From NCBI RefSeq assembly GCF_007860095.1, contig NZ_SJPT01000001.1:634212-698211 (forward strand): a DNA stretch of 64,000 nt, read 5' to 3'. Source of the DNA: Novipirellula galeiformis (GTDB lineage: Bacteria > Planctomycetota > Planctomycetia > Pirellulales > Pirellulaceae). Positions within the stretch are counted from its first letter, which is position 1. Every line of letters begins with the position of its first letter. Below, piece after piece: positions 1 through 9,059 of the stretch. A program made the translations under genes and the position numbers. A model generated the notes under the pieces. It was not told the DNA's origin, searched no databases, and saw only the letters and a list, made by a program, of their open reading frames with translations.

Positions 1-265
1 AACCGGGCAATTGTTTGTCGATCAAAACATCGCGATGTCGTTTTTCGACTTCGGGATGCAATTGCCATGCCTCGGAGTTAAGCCGAAAGATCGGTGATTC
101 AGGATCGGCTTGGTGATGGCGGATCACCGCAGTCGGGACGCCCGCCTGTTTCGCTTCGTCCATCACCCGCAAGATTTGATCGAGATGACCGACCGGATAG
201 GTCACCGGCAAGGCGCCACTGAAATATTCTTGCTGAACGTCAATCACCAATAAGGCACGGCTCAT
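1..265 (-). CDS. Isochorismatase-family cysteine hydrolase, partial (N-terminal 88 codons)
   Basis: The gene runs off the left edge of the window, so only its N-terminus is visible. Translation starts at the ATG at 265 and begins MSRALLVIDVQQEYFSGALP. The hydrophobic strand ending in the first catalytic Asp (LVIDVQ) followed by an aromatic-rich stretch is the hallmark of the isochorismatase/nicotinamidase fold. The later segment VIRHHQ and then a polar loop also fit. The catalytic Lys and Cys of the family lie beyond the edge, so activity and substrate cannot be judged. Members hydrolyse isochorismate, nicotinamide, ureidomalonate and similar compounds in the cytoplasm. The gene is followed by 226 bases and then the 3' end of ilvD on the same strand. 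Confidence 0.85.
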   Translation of the reverse strand, partial: MSRALLVIDVQQEYFSGALPVTYPVGHLDQILRVMDEAKQAGVPTAVIRHHQADPESPIFRLNSEAWQLHPEVEKRHRDVLIDKQLPG

Positions 266-415
266 CGCGTTAAATCCAATTTGAGAATTGGGGCGGGGGT
301 CAGGGAACGATTGGACCTATTCTATCGCAGCCCGACTTTGGAGAAAACACAGTCGCCCGAGGTCTCCGACGACGATGCACGCCGTGACCCTCTCCGGAGA
401 AATCGCTAAAGGCTC

Positions 416-453
416 GTTTCCCGGCCCTCCCAGCTTCGCTGGGAGGGGGAAAC
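416..453 (-). terminator. Stem-loop downstream of ilvD
   Basis: The bases CCCTCCCAGC (425-434) pair with GCTGGGAGGG (438-447) across a three-base loop. GTTTCC (416-421) pairs with GGAAAC (448-453), leaving a three-base bulge. The hairpin lies about 40 bases past the ilvD stop codon, in its direction of transcription. No T-tract follows on the minus strand, so termination is plausible but not proven. The element could equally be an interspersed palindromic repeat. Confidence 0.5.
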
Positions 454-491
454 AAGTCGTTGCTACAGTTTGCGTTCGACGCGAGCTGCGA

Positions 492-2171
492 TCACTCGTC
501 GGTGACGCAACCTTCGCTGGCGCTCTTGACGTTCTTGATGTACTTGTAAAGCGTGCCACGCGTCGCTTTCAACGGCGGTGCCGTCCACGCTTCACGCCGC
601 TTGCCAAGTTCGGCTTCGTCGACATCGACGTCGAGCCGGTTGGTTTCGGCATCGATCGTGATCGTGTCACCATCTTGAACGAGCGCGATCGGGCCGCCGA
701 CTTGAGCTTCCGGGGTGATGTGGCCCACGATGAAGCCGTGGCTGCCCCCGCTGAAACGCCCGTCGGTCAACATCGCGACATCCGATCCGAGCCCAGCACC
801 CATGATGGCACTGGTCGGGGTCAGCATTTCGGGCATACCCGGACCACCCTTGGGACCTTCGTAGCGAATCACGACAACGTCCCCCTTTTGGATCTTCTTT
901 TCCTCGAGCGCGTGCAGCATGGCTTCTTCGTTGTCGAAGACGCGTGCGGGGCCGCTGAACTGCAATCCTTCTTTGCCGGTGATCTTGGCCACGGCGCCCT
1001 CAGGCGATAGGGAGCCACGCAAGATACGGATGTGGCCCGACTTTTTGATCGGTTCTTTGACCGAATGCACGATCGTTTGACCCACTTTTAAATCGGGCAG
1101 CGGCTCCAGATTCTCGGCCAACGTCTTGCCGGTGACGGTCATGCACGAACCGTCCAACAATCCCTCTTTGAGCAAGTACTTCATCACGGCCGGGGTGCCG
1201 CCGATGGAGTGCAAGTCCTCTTGGACAAACTTGCCGCTCGGTTTCAAGTCGGCGAGGAACGGGATCCGGTCGCTGACGCTTTGGAAGTCATCGATCGTTA
1301 GCGGGACGTCGACGGCGCGAGCCATTGCGATCAAATGCAAGACCGCATTCGTGCTGCCGCCGAGCGCCATCACGGTGACCATCGCGTTCTCGAACGCGGT
1401 GCGCGTCATGATGTCACGCGGTTTCAAGTCCATCTTGAGCAGTTTCAGGATGGCATCGCCCGCGTGCAGACACTCTGCTTTTTTATCGGGATCTTCGGCG
1501 GGAATGCTTGCCGAGTAAGGCAGCGACATGCCGAGGGCTTCGATCGCCGAGGCCATCGTGTTGGCGGTATACATCCCGCCACAGGCACCGGCACCCGGGC
1601 AGCTGTGGCGAACGATTTCGCTGCGTTCTTCTTCGTTGATTTGTCCGGCCAAGTATTGCCCGTAGCACTGAAACGCGCTGACGATATCAAGATTCTCGTT
1701 CTTGTAATGGCCCGGCTTGATCGTGCCACCGTAGACCATGATCGCAGGACGGTTCAGCCGTCCCATCGCGATCAAACATCCCGGCATGTTCTTGTCGCAC
1801 CCCGGCAATGCAATCAGAGCGTCGTACCACTGGGCGCCCATGATGGTTTCGATCGAGTCGGCGATCAAATCACGGCTCTGCAACGAGTAGCTCATCCCGT
1901 CGGTGCCCATCGAAATGCCGTCGCTGACGCCAACCGTATTGAATCGCATCCCGACCATTCCCGCAGCGGTGACCCCGGCTTTAACCTCGGCGGCCAAATC
2001 CAACAGGTGCATGTTGCAGCTGTTGCCTTCGTACCAAACGCTGCCGATGCCGATTTGCGGCTTGTTCATGTCTTCGGAAGTCAACCCGGTTGCGTAGAGC
2101 ATCGCTTGGGACGCCCCTTGGCTCTTGGGTTGAGTGATCTTTTGGCTGTACTTGTTTAACGGTGCATTCAT
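492..2171 (-). CDS. ilvD: Dihydroxy-acid dehydratase
   Basis: This 559-residue protein matches IlvD over its full length. IlvD dehydrates 2,3-dihydroxy-isovalerate and 2,3-dihydroxy-3-methylvalerate to the 2-keto acids, the last shared step before the final transamination in valine and isoleucine synthesis. Three cysteines sit where the family binds its iron-sulphur cluster: C52 in EGNSCNM, C125 in GCDKNMPGC and C197 in [12 protein letters not shown]. The C-terminal signature [16 protein letters not shown] is intact. The length is normal for the family and the enzyme should be cytoplasmic. The start ATG at 2171 gives [11 protein letters not shown], a typical N-terminus. It is divergent from the DUF1080 gene, with a 193-base gap between them, and no other branched-chain gene is adjacent. 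Confidence 0.97.
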   Translation of the reverse strand: MNAPLNKYSQKITQPKSQGASQAMLYATGLTSEDMNKPQIGIGSVWYEGNSCNMHLLDLAAEVKAGVTAAGMVGMRFNTVGVSDGISMGTDGMSYSLQSRDLIADSIETIMGAQWYDALIALPGCDKNMPGCLIAMGRLNRPAIMVYGGTIKPGHYKNENLDIVSAFQCYGQYLAGQINEEERSEIVRHSCPGAGACGGMYTANTMASAIEALGMSLPYSASIPAEDPDKKAECLHAGDAILKLLKMDLKPRDIMTRTAFENAMVTVMALGGSTNAVLHLIAMARAVDVPLTIDDFQSVSDRIPFLADLKPSGKFVQEDLHSIGGTPAVMKYLLKEGLLDGSCMTVTGKTLAENLEPLPDLKVGQTIVHSVKEPIKKSGHIRILRGSLSPEGAVAKITGKEGLQFSGPARVFDNEEAMLHALEEKKIQKGDVVVIRYEGPKGGPGMPEMLTPTSAIMGAGLGSDVAMLTDGRFSGGSHGFIVGHITPEAQVGGPIALVQDGDTITIDAETNRLDVDVDEAELGKRREAWTAPPLKATRGTLYKYIKNVKSASEGCVTDE

Positions 2172-2364
2172 GGCCAGTAGAGTACGCAGTGCAGGAGGAA
2201 GTGGATGGAGGTCGACAAGCGAAAGGCGACGGACATGGGGTGGGATGTGCTTTGGGTGGCAGCATCATCCGCATCGATTTGCCGACTTCGCAGGCCAACG
2301 ATTATGATCTTCATCGGGCGTTTCACAACGGGACGGCTCTACGATCCTTTGGGGAGTTGAGAAA

Positions 2365-3051
2365 ATGAGAGGTTTTTACGGTTTTCTGTTCGTCTTCGTA
2401 ATTGCGTGTCCCGCTGCGACGCTGCAAATTCAACGCGGGTTCGCGGACGATTTTCAACTCAAGTCGAGGTCGCTGTTCGATGGCCAGACGTTGGCCGGTT
2501 GGGAAGGCAATGCCTATTGGTTCCGAATCGAAGACGATGCGATCGTAGCCGGCCGGCTGGATCAGCCGATTCCGCACAACGAATTCCTCTGCACTACCGA
2601 ATTATTCGCGGATTTCGAATTGAGGTTGGAGGCGAAATTGATCGCCGCGAGTGAAGAAAGTGCCACCTCGTTGAACGCCGGGGTGCAATTTCGCACCAAA
2701 CGGATCCCCCACGATAGCGAAGTTTCTGGCTATCAGGCCGATATGGGCAAGATGGGGGAACGGTTGATTTGGGGCGGTTTGTACGACGAATCGCGGCGGA
2801 ACCGGTTTTTGGTCGAGCCCCCGTCGGACCTTACCAAGGACCTTGTCAAAGAGAACGACTGGAACGAAATCCGTATTCGTTGCCAAGGACCGCGAATTCA
2901 AATTTTCGTTAACGGCGTGCAAACGGTCGATTACACCGAAACCGATGACCAAATCCCTCGCCATGGCATCCTCGGATTGCAAATTCACGGTGGTCCAGCG
3001 GCCGAAGCTCATTACCGAAACCTTCGTATTCGCAACCTAATCAGCAAGTAA
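2365..3051 (+). CDS. Secreted DUF1080 (3-keto-disaccharide hydrolase-like) protein
   Basis: This is a 228-residue protein with a hydrophobic N-terminal signal (residues 1-28, ending near FAD). The mature part begins with the family motif SLFDGQTLAGWEG (residues 37-48). Further conserved-looking strands are FELRLEAKL, a YQADMG segment, and a C-terminal ILGLQIHGG followed by YRNLRIR, the end of the LamG-like jelly roll. DUF1080 proteins are expanded in planctomycetes, and some members act on oxidised (3-keto) disaccharides. The substrate here is unknown. A strong ribosome binding site (GGGGAG, 2351-2356) precedes the ATG at 2365. It is likely exported and monocistronic. Confidence 0.88.
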   Translation: MRGFYGFLFVFVIACPAATLQIQRGFADDFQLKSRSLFDGQTLAGWEGNAYWFRIEDDAIVAGRLDQPIPHNEFLCTTELFADFELRLEAKLIAASEESATSLNAGVQFRTKRIPHDSEVSGYQADMGKMGERLIWGGLYDESRRNRFLVEPPSDLTKDLVKENDWNEIRIRCQGPRIQIFVNGVQTVDYTETDDQIPRHGILGLQIHGGPAAEAHYRNLRIRNLISK

Positions 3052-3169
3052 ATGTCGCTGATCGCTCCGCGATCTTGCGTTTTTAGGGACCAGCGTTTTT
3101 AAGAGCTCGCGTTTTTTACAACGACTCGTTTTGATCGCGGATCGATCAACGACACTTCAGACATATTTT

Positions 3170-3793
3170 ATGAATATTGAATTTGTTTATTTCGATCTCG
3201 GAAACGTCCTGGTTTCGTTTGACCCGAAGATTGCGGTCGACAATGTGGCGAATCGTTTCGGCGTCGATGCAGTGCATGCCGCGCAAGCGATTTACGGGAG
3301 CGGATTGCAAGACCGGTTCGAACATGGACACGTGACGGGCGAAGAATATGCCGCGGCGGTGCGTGACTCGCTTGCGGCGAGTGAGGCTGCGATGCCAACG
3401 CTCGCATTGTTAGAGGCGATCAGCGACATGTTCACTCCGATCGAATCGATGCGGGAGACGATTGACCGAGTGCACCAAGCGGGCACTCGTTATGGGTTGC
3501 TCTCGAATACCTGCCATGCCCATTGGGATTGGATTGGGCGGCAACCGTGGCTGATCTCCTCGGTGGTTTGGCCGGTGTGTGTGTTGAGTTGTGAGGTCAG
3601 CTCGATGAAGCCCGATTTTGCCATTTATCAGGCTGCCGAACGATTGGCCAACGTGCCGCCTGAAGCGATCCTTTTTCTCGACGATAAAGCCGAGAATGTC
3701 GCGGCGGCGATCGAGCGAGGATGGAATGCGGTCCAGTGTTTAGGCGGCGACCAGGCCGACGCGGCACTCAGAAAATACAGGGTGATTTCGTGA
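3170..3793 (+). CDS. HAD-superfamily phosphatase (YihX-like)
   Basis: This is a 207-residue haloacid-dehalogenase-type hydrolase. Motif I is YFDLGNVLVSFD (nucleophile D9), in which Gly replaces the usual second Asp, as in the YihX glucose-1-phosphatase subgroup. Motif II is GLLSNTCHAHWD, motif III is the Lys in SSMKPDFAIYQ (about residue 147), and motif IV is FLDDKAENV (about residue 170). An alpha-helical cap lies between motifs I and II. An in-frame extension upstream to 3131 exists, but the ATG at 3170 directly precedes the first beta strand of the fold and is preferred. The missing second Asp may mean a different catalytic class, but the variant is common in this subgroup. The physiological substrate cannot be told from sequence. 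Confidence 0.88.
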   Translation: MNIEFVYFDLGNVLVSFDPKIAVDNVANRFGVDAVHAAQAIYGSGLQDRFEHGHVTGEEYAAAVRDSLAASEAAMPTLALLEAISDMFTPIESMRETIDRVHQAGTRYGLLSNTCHAHWDWIGRQPWLISSVVWPVCVLSCEVSSMKPDFAIYQAAERLANVPPEAILFLDDKAENVAAAIERGWNAVQCLGGDQADAALRKYRVIS

Positions 3794-3980
3794 ATGGAGG
3801 GGGGATGGGCCTAAACGATGACTGATTTGGTGTCGTGCGAGGGAATCGTTCGAGAGATCACGCGGAGAGATCTCGCGGGCGCGGAACGTTCGACTGTGCC
3901 CAATGCCAGACGCCCCGTATGATGCCGTATGATAATGGCACTCAAAAACGCTTCCTCTTTTCGAATGCGATTCCACAGCA

Positions 3981-5561
3981 ATGGCTCAGCTGGTTCCCCC
4001 CCCCACGATTTCGCTTCATTCCACACCTCCTCGCCCGGTGGCGGTCATCGATATCGGCGCGACCAGCATTCGAATGGCGATTGCGGAAATCCATGCCGAT
4101 GGGGAGGTGCGCACCTTGGATACCTTGGTGCAGCCGGTCAACTTGGGGCGTGAAGCGTTTGATGTGCGGCGGTTGTCGCGGGCGAGCATCGAGAAGGCAG
4201 CGGGGATTCTGAAGAAATATCAGCGTGTCTTGAAAGAGTATGGCATCACCGGGCCCCAAGATTTACGCGTCGTCGCAACCACGGCGGTTCGCGAAGCGCT
4301 CAATCGTCTCGCCTTTACCGACCGTGTCTTTATCGTCACAGGGCTGAATGTCGAACCCATCGATGAAGCGGAGGTGAACCGGATTACCTACATGGGAATC
4401 ACGCCTCATCTTCGTTCGCACCCGGAACTAGCGGACGCCCGTTCGGTGGTGGTCGAAGTGGGCGGTGGTAATACCGAATTGTTGGTCATCCGCAGTGGCA
4501 ATGTGCTGCATAGCCAATCTTATCGGTTGGGCTCGCTAAGGCTATTGCAACTGCTCGATGACGCCAATGTTTCCGCATCGCGTCGCCGCATCTTGTTGGA
4601 AAGTCACATCCGACGGACCTTGGATTTGATCCTCGAAGAAGTGCACTCCGATGCGATGATTCACTTAGTGGCATTCGGAGGCGACATGCGTTTCGCCGCC
4701 CATCAATTGCTCGATGATTGGGACGGCACCTCGTTAGCCCAGTTGTCGACTGATCGGTTGATCGAATTTACCAACGAAGTGTTGAAGCTCGACGACGACG
4801 CTATCGTCAAACGCTTTGGCGCGAGTTTTATTGAAGCGGAAACACTCGGCCCTGCCCTGCTCGCTTATTCGATGCTCGCCCAAGCCTTCAATCAATCGCT
4901 GGTTTATGTTTGTGATACCAATTTGCGTGACGGCCTATTGCATGACATGGCGATTGGGGGGGAGTGGACTGCGGAGTTCCGTAACCAAATTGTTCGCTCC
5001 GCGCTCACCTTGGGACGCCGCTTTGATTTCGATGAAACCCATGCCCGGAATGTCGCCGAACTGGCTCGCAAACTGTTTGAACAATTGGGCGCCGAGCACC
5101 AATTGGATCAACGTCATGAAGTGATCTTGCATGTCGCGGCGCTACTGCATGAAATTGGCATGATGATCAATGTGCGCAGCAACCATAAGCATGCCTTGTA
5201 CGTGATTCGCCACAGCGGTTTGTTCGGATTGTCCAAAAGCGAATTGCTGCAGGTCGGGTTGGTGGCACGTTACTATCGCCGCGCCTATCCGCAACCTTCG
5301 CACGAAGGCTACGGATCCCTGGAACGCGAAGATCGCGTCGTGGTGGCGAAGTTGGCGGCGATTCTGCGGATCGCGATCGCGTTGGACGATACTCGCAGCG
5401 GCCGCATTCGCGAGATCGAGTGTGTGCGTGAAGCCAGACAATTGGTGATTCACGTTCCCGGCGTCGACGATGTTTCGCTAGAACAAGTGGCGATGCGCCA
5501 AAATGCGGGACTGTTTCGCGATGTGTTCGGGATGCTCGTTCTGCTGCGAGCGGGGAAATAG
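3981..5561 (+). CDS. ppx: Ppx/GppA phosphatase with C-terminal HD domain
   Basis: This 526-residue protein belongs to the exopolyphosphatase / guanosine-pentaphosphatase family. Members shorten polyphosphate chains or hydrolyse pppGpp, linking phosphate storage to the stringent response. The N-terminal ASKHA fold shows the phosphate loop VIDIGATSIRMAI (about residues 22-34), a second nucleotide loop VVVEVGGGNTELLVI, and LVAFGGD further on. The C-terminal half carries an HD-type helical domain, with HVAALLHEIG (about 383) and an NHKHALYVIRHS segment (about 400), as in the two-domain Ppx enzymes. The length matches the family (about 500). Whether it prefers polyphosphate or pppGpp cannot be decided. 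The start ATG at 3981 is followed by a short Pro-rich lead. Confidence 0.88.
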   Translation: MAQLVPPPTISLHSTPPRPVAVIDIGATSIRMAIAEIHADGEVRTLDTLVQPVNLGREAFDVRRLSRASIEKAAGILKKYQRVLKEYGITGPQDLRVVATTAVREALNRLAFTDRVFIVTGLNVEPIDEAEVNRITYMGITPHLRSHPELADARSVVVEVGGGNTELLVIRSGNVLHSQSYRLGSLRLLQLLDDANVSASRRRILLESHIRRTLDLILEEVHSDAMIHLVAFGGDMRFAAHQLLDDWDGTSLAQLSTDRLIEFTNEVLKLDDDAIVKRFGASFIEAETLGPALLAYSMLAQAFNQSLVYVCDTNLRDGLLHDMAIGGEWTAEFRNQIVRSALTLGRRFDFDETHARNVAELARKLFEQLGAEHQLDQRHEVILHVAALLHEIGMMINVRSNHKHALYVIRHSGLFGLSKSELLQVGLVARYYRRAYPQPSHEGYGSLEREDRVVVAKLAAILRIAIALDDTRSGRIREIECVREARQLVIHVPGVDDVSLEQVAMRQNAGLFRDVFGMLVLLRAGK

Positions 5562-5770
5562 ACTGCACCCTCCACGAAACGATGGGTTAAGGCGGCTTTG
5601 TCGAAATTAGCATGGCCGTGAACCGCAATGACTCAATTAAGATGAAAGTAAAGTCGCCAAGCGTGCGATGACGCTGCAAAATTGAGCAAATGGGGGCGAG
5701 CGTCGTTGATGTTAATCATGCTTGATCGCCGTCATGCTTGATCGCAGGGAAAAATGCAGAGGAAAAAATT

Positions 5771-7072
5771 ATGAGTTCTCGTTTTCACGTTGCGGATCGC
5801 ATCCCCTTCCTTTTTCTCTTTGGGAGCTTCCTGTTGGCTTTTTTGATTCGTAGCGAAGAAACCGCCGCCGAGGATCTGTATACCATTCTCCGCGAACGTT
5901 TAGTCGAAGACCGGATCGCCACGGCGGGGGTCAAGGACTCTCGCGTGCTCGATGCCATTCGAAATACCCCGCGGCATGAGTTCGTCCCCCGGAGCCTGCG
6001 CGATCGAGCGTACTTGGACATGGCGTTGCCGATCGGAGAGTCGCAAACGATTAGCAGCCCCTTTACCGTAGCCTCGATGACCGAAGCGATCGAACCACAG
6101 TCGACCGATAAAGTGCTCGAAATTGGCACCGGCAGCGGGTACCAGGCCGCCGTGCTGAGCCCCTTGGTGGAGCGGGTCTATTCCATCGAAATCGTTGATG
6201 AGTTGGGACGACAAGCCGCCCAAACGCTGGCGCGACTCGGCTATGAGAACGTTCACACACGCGTTGGCGACGGCTTCCTTGGCTGGCCCGATGCGGCGCC
6301 GTTCGACAAAATTATCGTCACCTGTAGCCCCGAATCAGTGCCGCTGCCGCTCATCGAGCAACTGCGAGAGGGGGGACTAATCATCATTCCCGTCGGTCAG
6401 CGTTATCAGCAGACTTTGTATCGGATGCAAAAAGTCGATGGGAAATTGGTCCGGCAAGCGTTGCATCCGACGCTCTTTGTGCCGATGACGGGTGCAGCCG
6501 AAGAGGGACGCAAAGAATTGCCCGACCCCGCAAATCCGGTGGTCGTCAACGGCGCCTTCGAGATCCTGCCGAGCCAATCGCAAGCCACGACCGAGGATTT
6601 TGTTCCAGGATGGTACTACGGTCGCCAAGTCACTCAGGTCACTCCCTCTGCAGCGAGCCAAAGCGCCGGGGCTAACGAGGCGTCCAGCCGAGAAGCGGCC
6701 CCCGAAGGAAAGACCTTTGTACGATTCGAGAACGAAACGCCGGGGTTAAGTTCGCACCTATTGCAGGGCATCGCGATCGATGGTCGTGAAGTGTCGATGA
6801 TTCGGTTGAGCGGACGAGTGCAAGTCGAGGGGGTCAAAATCGGGCCCAATACCGATTCGCTCCCGATGATTGCGGTCAGTTTGTATGACGACCAGCGTCG
6901 CGATCTCGGTGCCTTTTGGTTGGGGCCGTTCCGCGGCACCCGTTCTTGGCGTGATGTCAGCCGCTTAGTGCGAATTCCTCCTCAGACGCGGGAACTCATT
7001 TTGCGAATTGGGCTGTTTGGGGGGACCGGGAAGGCCGAATTCGACGCAATCGCGATTCAGAAAGTCGACTAG
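5771..7072 (+). CDS. pcm: Protein-L-isoaspartate O-methyltransferase with signal peptide and C-terminal extension
   Basis: This is a 433-residue protein whose first half is a PCMT, the enzyme that methylates isoaspartyl residues in damaged proteins using S-adenosylmethionine. Motifs seen are NTPRHEFVP, the substrate loop SQTISSPFTVASM, and the SAM-binding loop VLEIGTGSGYQAAVLS. The region FDKIIVTCSPESVP ends the core. Two things are unusual. The N-terminus has a signal-like hydrophobic stretch (IPFLFLFGSFLLAFLI), and about 170 residues follow the catalytic domain with a beta-sandwich look (LSGRVQVEGVKIG, then MIAVSLYDDQRRDLGAFWLG). The ATG at 5771 has an upstream GAGGAAAAA ribosome site and is chosen over an in-frame start at 5738. 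It is probably an envelope-located repair enzyme. Confidence 0.87.
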   Translation: MSSRFHVADRIPFLFLFGSFLLAFLIRSEETAAEDLYTILRERLVEDRIATAGVKDSRVLDAIRNTPRHEFVPRSLRDRAYLDMALPIGESQTISSPFTVASMTEAIEPQSTDKVLEIGTGSGYQAAVLSPLVERVYSIEIVDELGRQAAQTLARLGYENVHTRVGDGFLGWPDAAPFDKIIVTCSPESVPLPLIEQLREGGLIIIPVGQRYQQTLYRMQKVDGKLVRQALHPTLFVPMTGAAEEGRKELPDPANPVVVNGAFEILPSQSQATTEDFVPGWYYGRQVTQVTPSAASQSAGANEASSREAAPEGKTFVRFENETPGLSSHLLQGIAIDGREVSMIRLSGRVQVEGVKIGPNTDSLPMIAVSLYDDQRRDLGAFWLGPFRGTRSWRDVSRLVRIPPQTRELILRIGLFGGTGKAEFDAIAIQKVD

Positions 7073-7466
7073 GGTCTGAGCAAATTTTTCAAAAATAATT
7101 CGCCCCTGTAATGCTTGTTTGAGCGCTGGGTCGGCGTCCAGCGAGTGGTGAAAAATTCGCTCACGTTTGCCCCCGGCGATCTGTTCCTAAGTCCTTTGTT
7201 ATAAACGTCTTAACGCGATTGACTTGAGGCGGGTTGGGAGCCTGGGTTGCGTGCGGATTGTCACTCTTGATGGCGACGTCGACGCTCCCTTCCTGGCGGG
7301 GGCTGCTCAGTCACCCCCCGATTCGAGTGTTCTGCCGTTAAATTTTACCCAGGCTGCTTGTTTAACGTATTCCAACCGTTATTCTACCGGTGACACCAAT
7401 TGTATCGGTTGCCGGTACGAGGCTTTCACGAGTTTAGAAATCGACGGAGGGGAGATTAAATCAGCT
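7073..7466. other. 394-base intergenic region
   Basis: This gap lies between the pcm stop and the Gly/Ser-repeat protein. The reading frame of the downstream gene stays open back to 7224, but that part has no signal peptide or composition like the gene. A purine-rich ribosome site (GGAGGGGAG, 7447-7455) precedes the ATG at 7467. I see no terminator, RNA gene or repeat. It probably holds the promoter and 5' leader of the next gene. Confidence 0.4.
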
Positions 7467-8873
7467 ATGAGGTATTTCCAAGTATTGACCATCGCAGCGT
7501 CGGTGGTTGCTTTCTCTAGCTTGCCGAACTCGGTTCAGGCAGGTGGTTCGTACGGTGGCAGCTACGGTTCATCCGGTGGCAGCTACGGTTCGTCCGGCGG
7601 TAGCCACGGTTCGTCCGGTGGCTACACATCCTCTAGCCACGGATCTTCCGGTGGTGGACTTTTGAGCGGTTGGAGATCTCGTCGAGGCGGCTCCAGTGGC
7701 GGGTCGAGCGGAGGCTCCAGTGGGGGTTCGAGTGGCGGCGCCAGCTGGAGTTCCAGCGGTGGGTCAAGCGGAGGGTCTAGCGGTGGGTCTTCGGGTGGCT
7801 ATTCCTCCGCCTCGGTTTCCTACGCTGGTAGTTCCGGAGGTTCTTCGGGAGGACGCGTCGGACCGATCCGACGATTGTTCGCTCACATCGGATCCAAACG
7901 GAGTTCGCAGGGCAGCAGCGGTGGTTCGAGCGGCGGTAGCAGTGGCGGTTCGAGCGGTGGCTATGCCGTTAGCTACGGTAGCCATGGATCCTCCGGGGGA
8001 AGTTCCGGGGGAGGACACGTTCATTATGCCCGCTACTCGATGAGCTCGGGTGGTTCGTCAGGCGGTTCGTCTGGAGGCTCCTCCGGTGGTGTTTACAGCA
8101 CCTACTCGAGTCCGGTTATCCACTCGCATTCGCACGGGGTGGACGTGGGTTATGAATCGCCGATGGTTGAATCCTCTTACGAAACGTACTCCACTCCGAT
8201 TGAAGGCACCATCATCGATGGTGGCTTTGATTCGGGCACCGTTATCGACAGCGTTCCTGTGGAAGGTGCACCTTTGGGCGCCGAAACGATCAACGATTCC
8301 ACACGTTATGAGTCGGCCAAGCCAAAATTGGATGACGATTCGGCGATGTTGACGGTTGCCGTTCCTAGCGACGCGAAGGTCACTGTTAACGGTCACGCCA
8401 CGACGAGCGAAGGAAATCTTCGCCAGTTCATGTCTCGCGGATTGAAGGATGGTTACGTTTACACCTACGTTGTGAATGTGGACTACACGATCGATGGCGA
8501 GAAGCAATCGGATTCCAAGGAAGTGAAGCTTCGTTTGGGAGATGTCGAGCAATTGGTATTCGATGTGACCGACAAGAAGAGCGACTCGGAGTCCACCGAG
8601 AAGTCCGACGCGATCGTTACCGTTGTGAAATTGCATGTCCCCGCTGACGCGCAGGTCACATTGGCTGGTAACGATACCGATGGTAAGGGTTCGGTTCGTA
8701 CTTTCCGCACAAACCAATTGAAGGTTGGCGAGCAATGGGCCGGTTACACCGTCCGTGTCACCTCCACCGTCAACGGCGAAGCGGTTAGCAAAGAGCAAAC
8801 GGTCGACGTGATTGCCGGTGGCACCACCGAGCTCGTCTTCGACTTCAAGGATTCGTCGCTCGCTCAACGCTAG
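7467..8873 (+). CDS. Secreted Gly/Ser-repeat protein with two TIGR03000-type domains
   Basis: This is a 468-residue protein with a clear signal peptide (MRYFQVLTIAASVVAFSSLP, cleaved after SVQA). Residues 25 to about 210 are low complexity, built from SSGG and SSGGS units broken by short basic or Tyr-rich segments. A middle Ser/Thr/Glu-rich linker follows. The C-terminal half holds two copies of a domain of about 75 residues: copy 1 starts AMLTVAVPSDAKVTVNG and copy 2 starts TVVKLHVPADAQVTLAG. Each ends with a D-V/A-E-Q/T-LVFD strand. This pattern (VPxDAxVxxNG, RxFxxxxLxxG, YxYxVxV) is that of TIGR03000, a planctomycete-specific family. The role is unknown, and a cell-surface or matrix protein is plausible. 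A strong terminator follows. Confidence 0.87.
   Translation: MRYFQVLTIAASVVAFSSLPNSVQAGGSYGGSYGSSGGSYGSSGGSHGSSGGYTSSSHGSSGGGLLSGWRSRRGGSSGGSSGGSSGGSSGGASWSSSGGSSGGSSGGSSGGYSSASVSYAGSSGGSSGGRVGPIRRLFAHIGSKRSSQGSSGGSSGGSSGGSSGGYAVSYGSHGSSGGSSGGGHVHYARYSMSSGGSSGGSSGGSSGGVYSTYSSPVIHSHSHGVDVGYESPMVESSYETYSTPIEGTIIDGGFDSGTVIDSVPVEGAPLGAETINDSTRYESAKPKLDDDSAMLTVAVPSDAKVTVNGHATTSEGNLRQFMSRGLKDGYVYTYVVNVDYTIDGEKQSDSKEVKLRLGDVEQLVFDVTDKKSDSESTEKSDAIVTVVKLHVPADAQVTLAGNDTDGKGSVRTFRTNQLKVGEQWAGYTVRVTSTVNGEAVSKEQTVDVIAGGTTELVFDFKDSSLAQR
7540..8095 (+). repeat. Coding low-complexity SSGG repeats
   Basis: Imperfect 6-18 base repeats encode strings of Ser-Ser-Gly-Gly in the secreted protein, in at least five blocks separated by unique segments. 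Codon choice varies between units (TCC, TCG, AGT, AGC for Ser). The repeats are therefore kept at protein level and are not recent DNA-level duplications. Confidence 0.85.
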
Positions 8874-8921
8874 TTTGTTGCTGTGCGACCACCGCGACGT
8901 TGAAAAATGAAGCATGGATTG

Positions 8922-8955
8922 GCCGCGTTCTCTTGGGAGAACGCGGCTTTTTTTT
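8922..8955 (+). terminator. Rho-independent terminator
   Basis: A perfect 11-base-pair stem is formed by GCCGCGTTCTC (8922-8932) and GAGAACGCGGC (8937-8947), with a TTGG loop. Eight T residues follow at once (8948-8955). It lies 49 bases after the stop of the Gly/Ser-repeat gene. Confidence 0.93.
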
Positions 8956-9059
8956 GCGTCGGTTTTCCGCACTGCGGTCAACGCATCTGTACTTCCGAAT
9001 GTCTCGAGTTACCTTAGAACCGACTCGGAATTCACTCATTTAAGAACAAATTGAGCTCC

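Noticed and set aside
7224-7466. Upstream extension of the Gly/Ser-repeat gene
   Set aside because: The extra 81 codons lack a signal peptide and have a different composition. The signal peptide at 7467 with a purine-rich ribosome site is a better start.
8058-8981. Long minus-strand open frame opposite the Gly/Ser-repeat gene
   Set aside because: It mirrors the TIGR03000 domain region and runs over the terminator. No signal or motif is visible.
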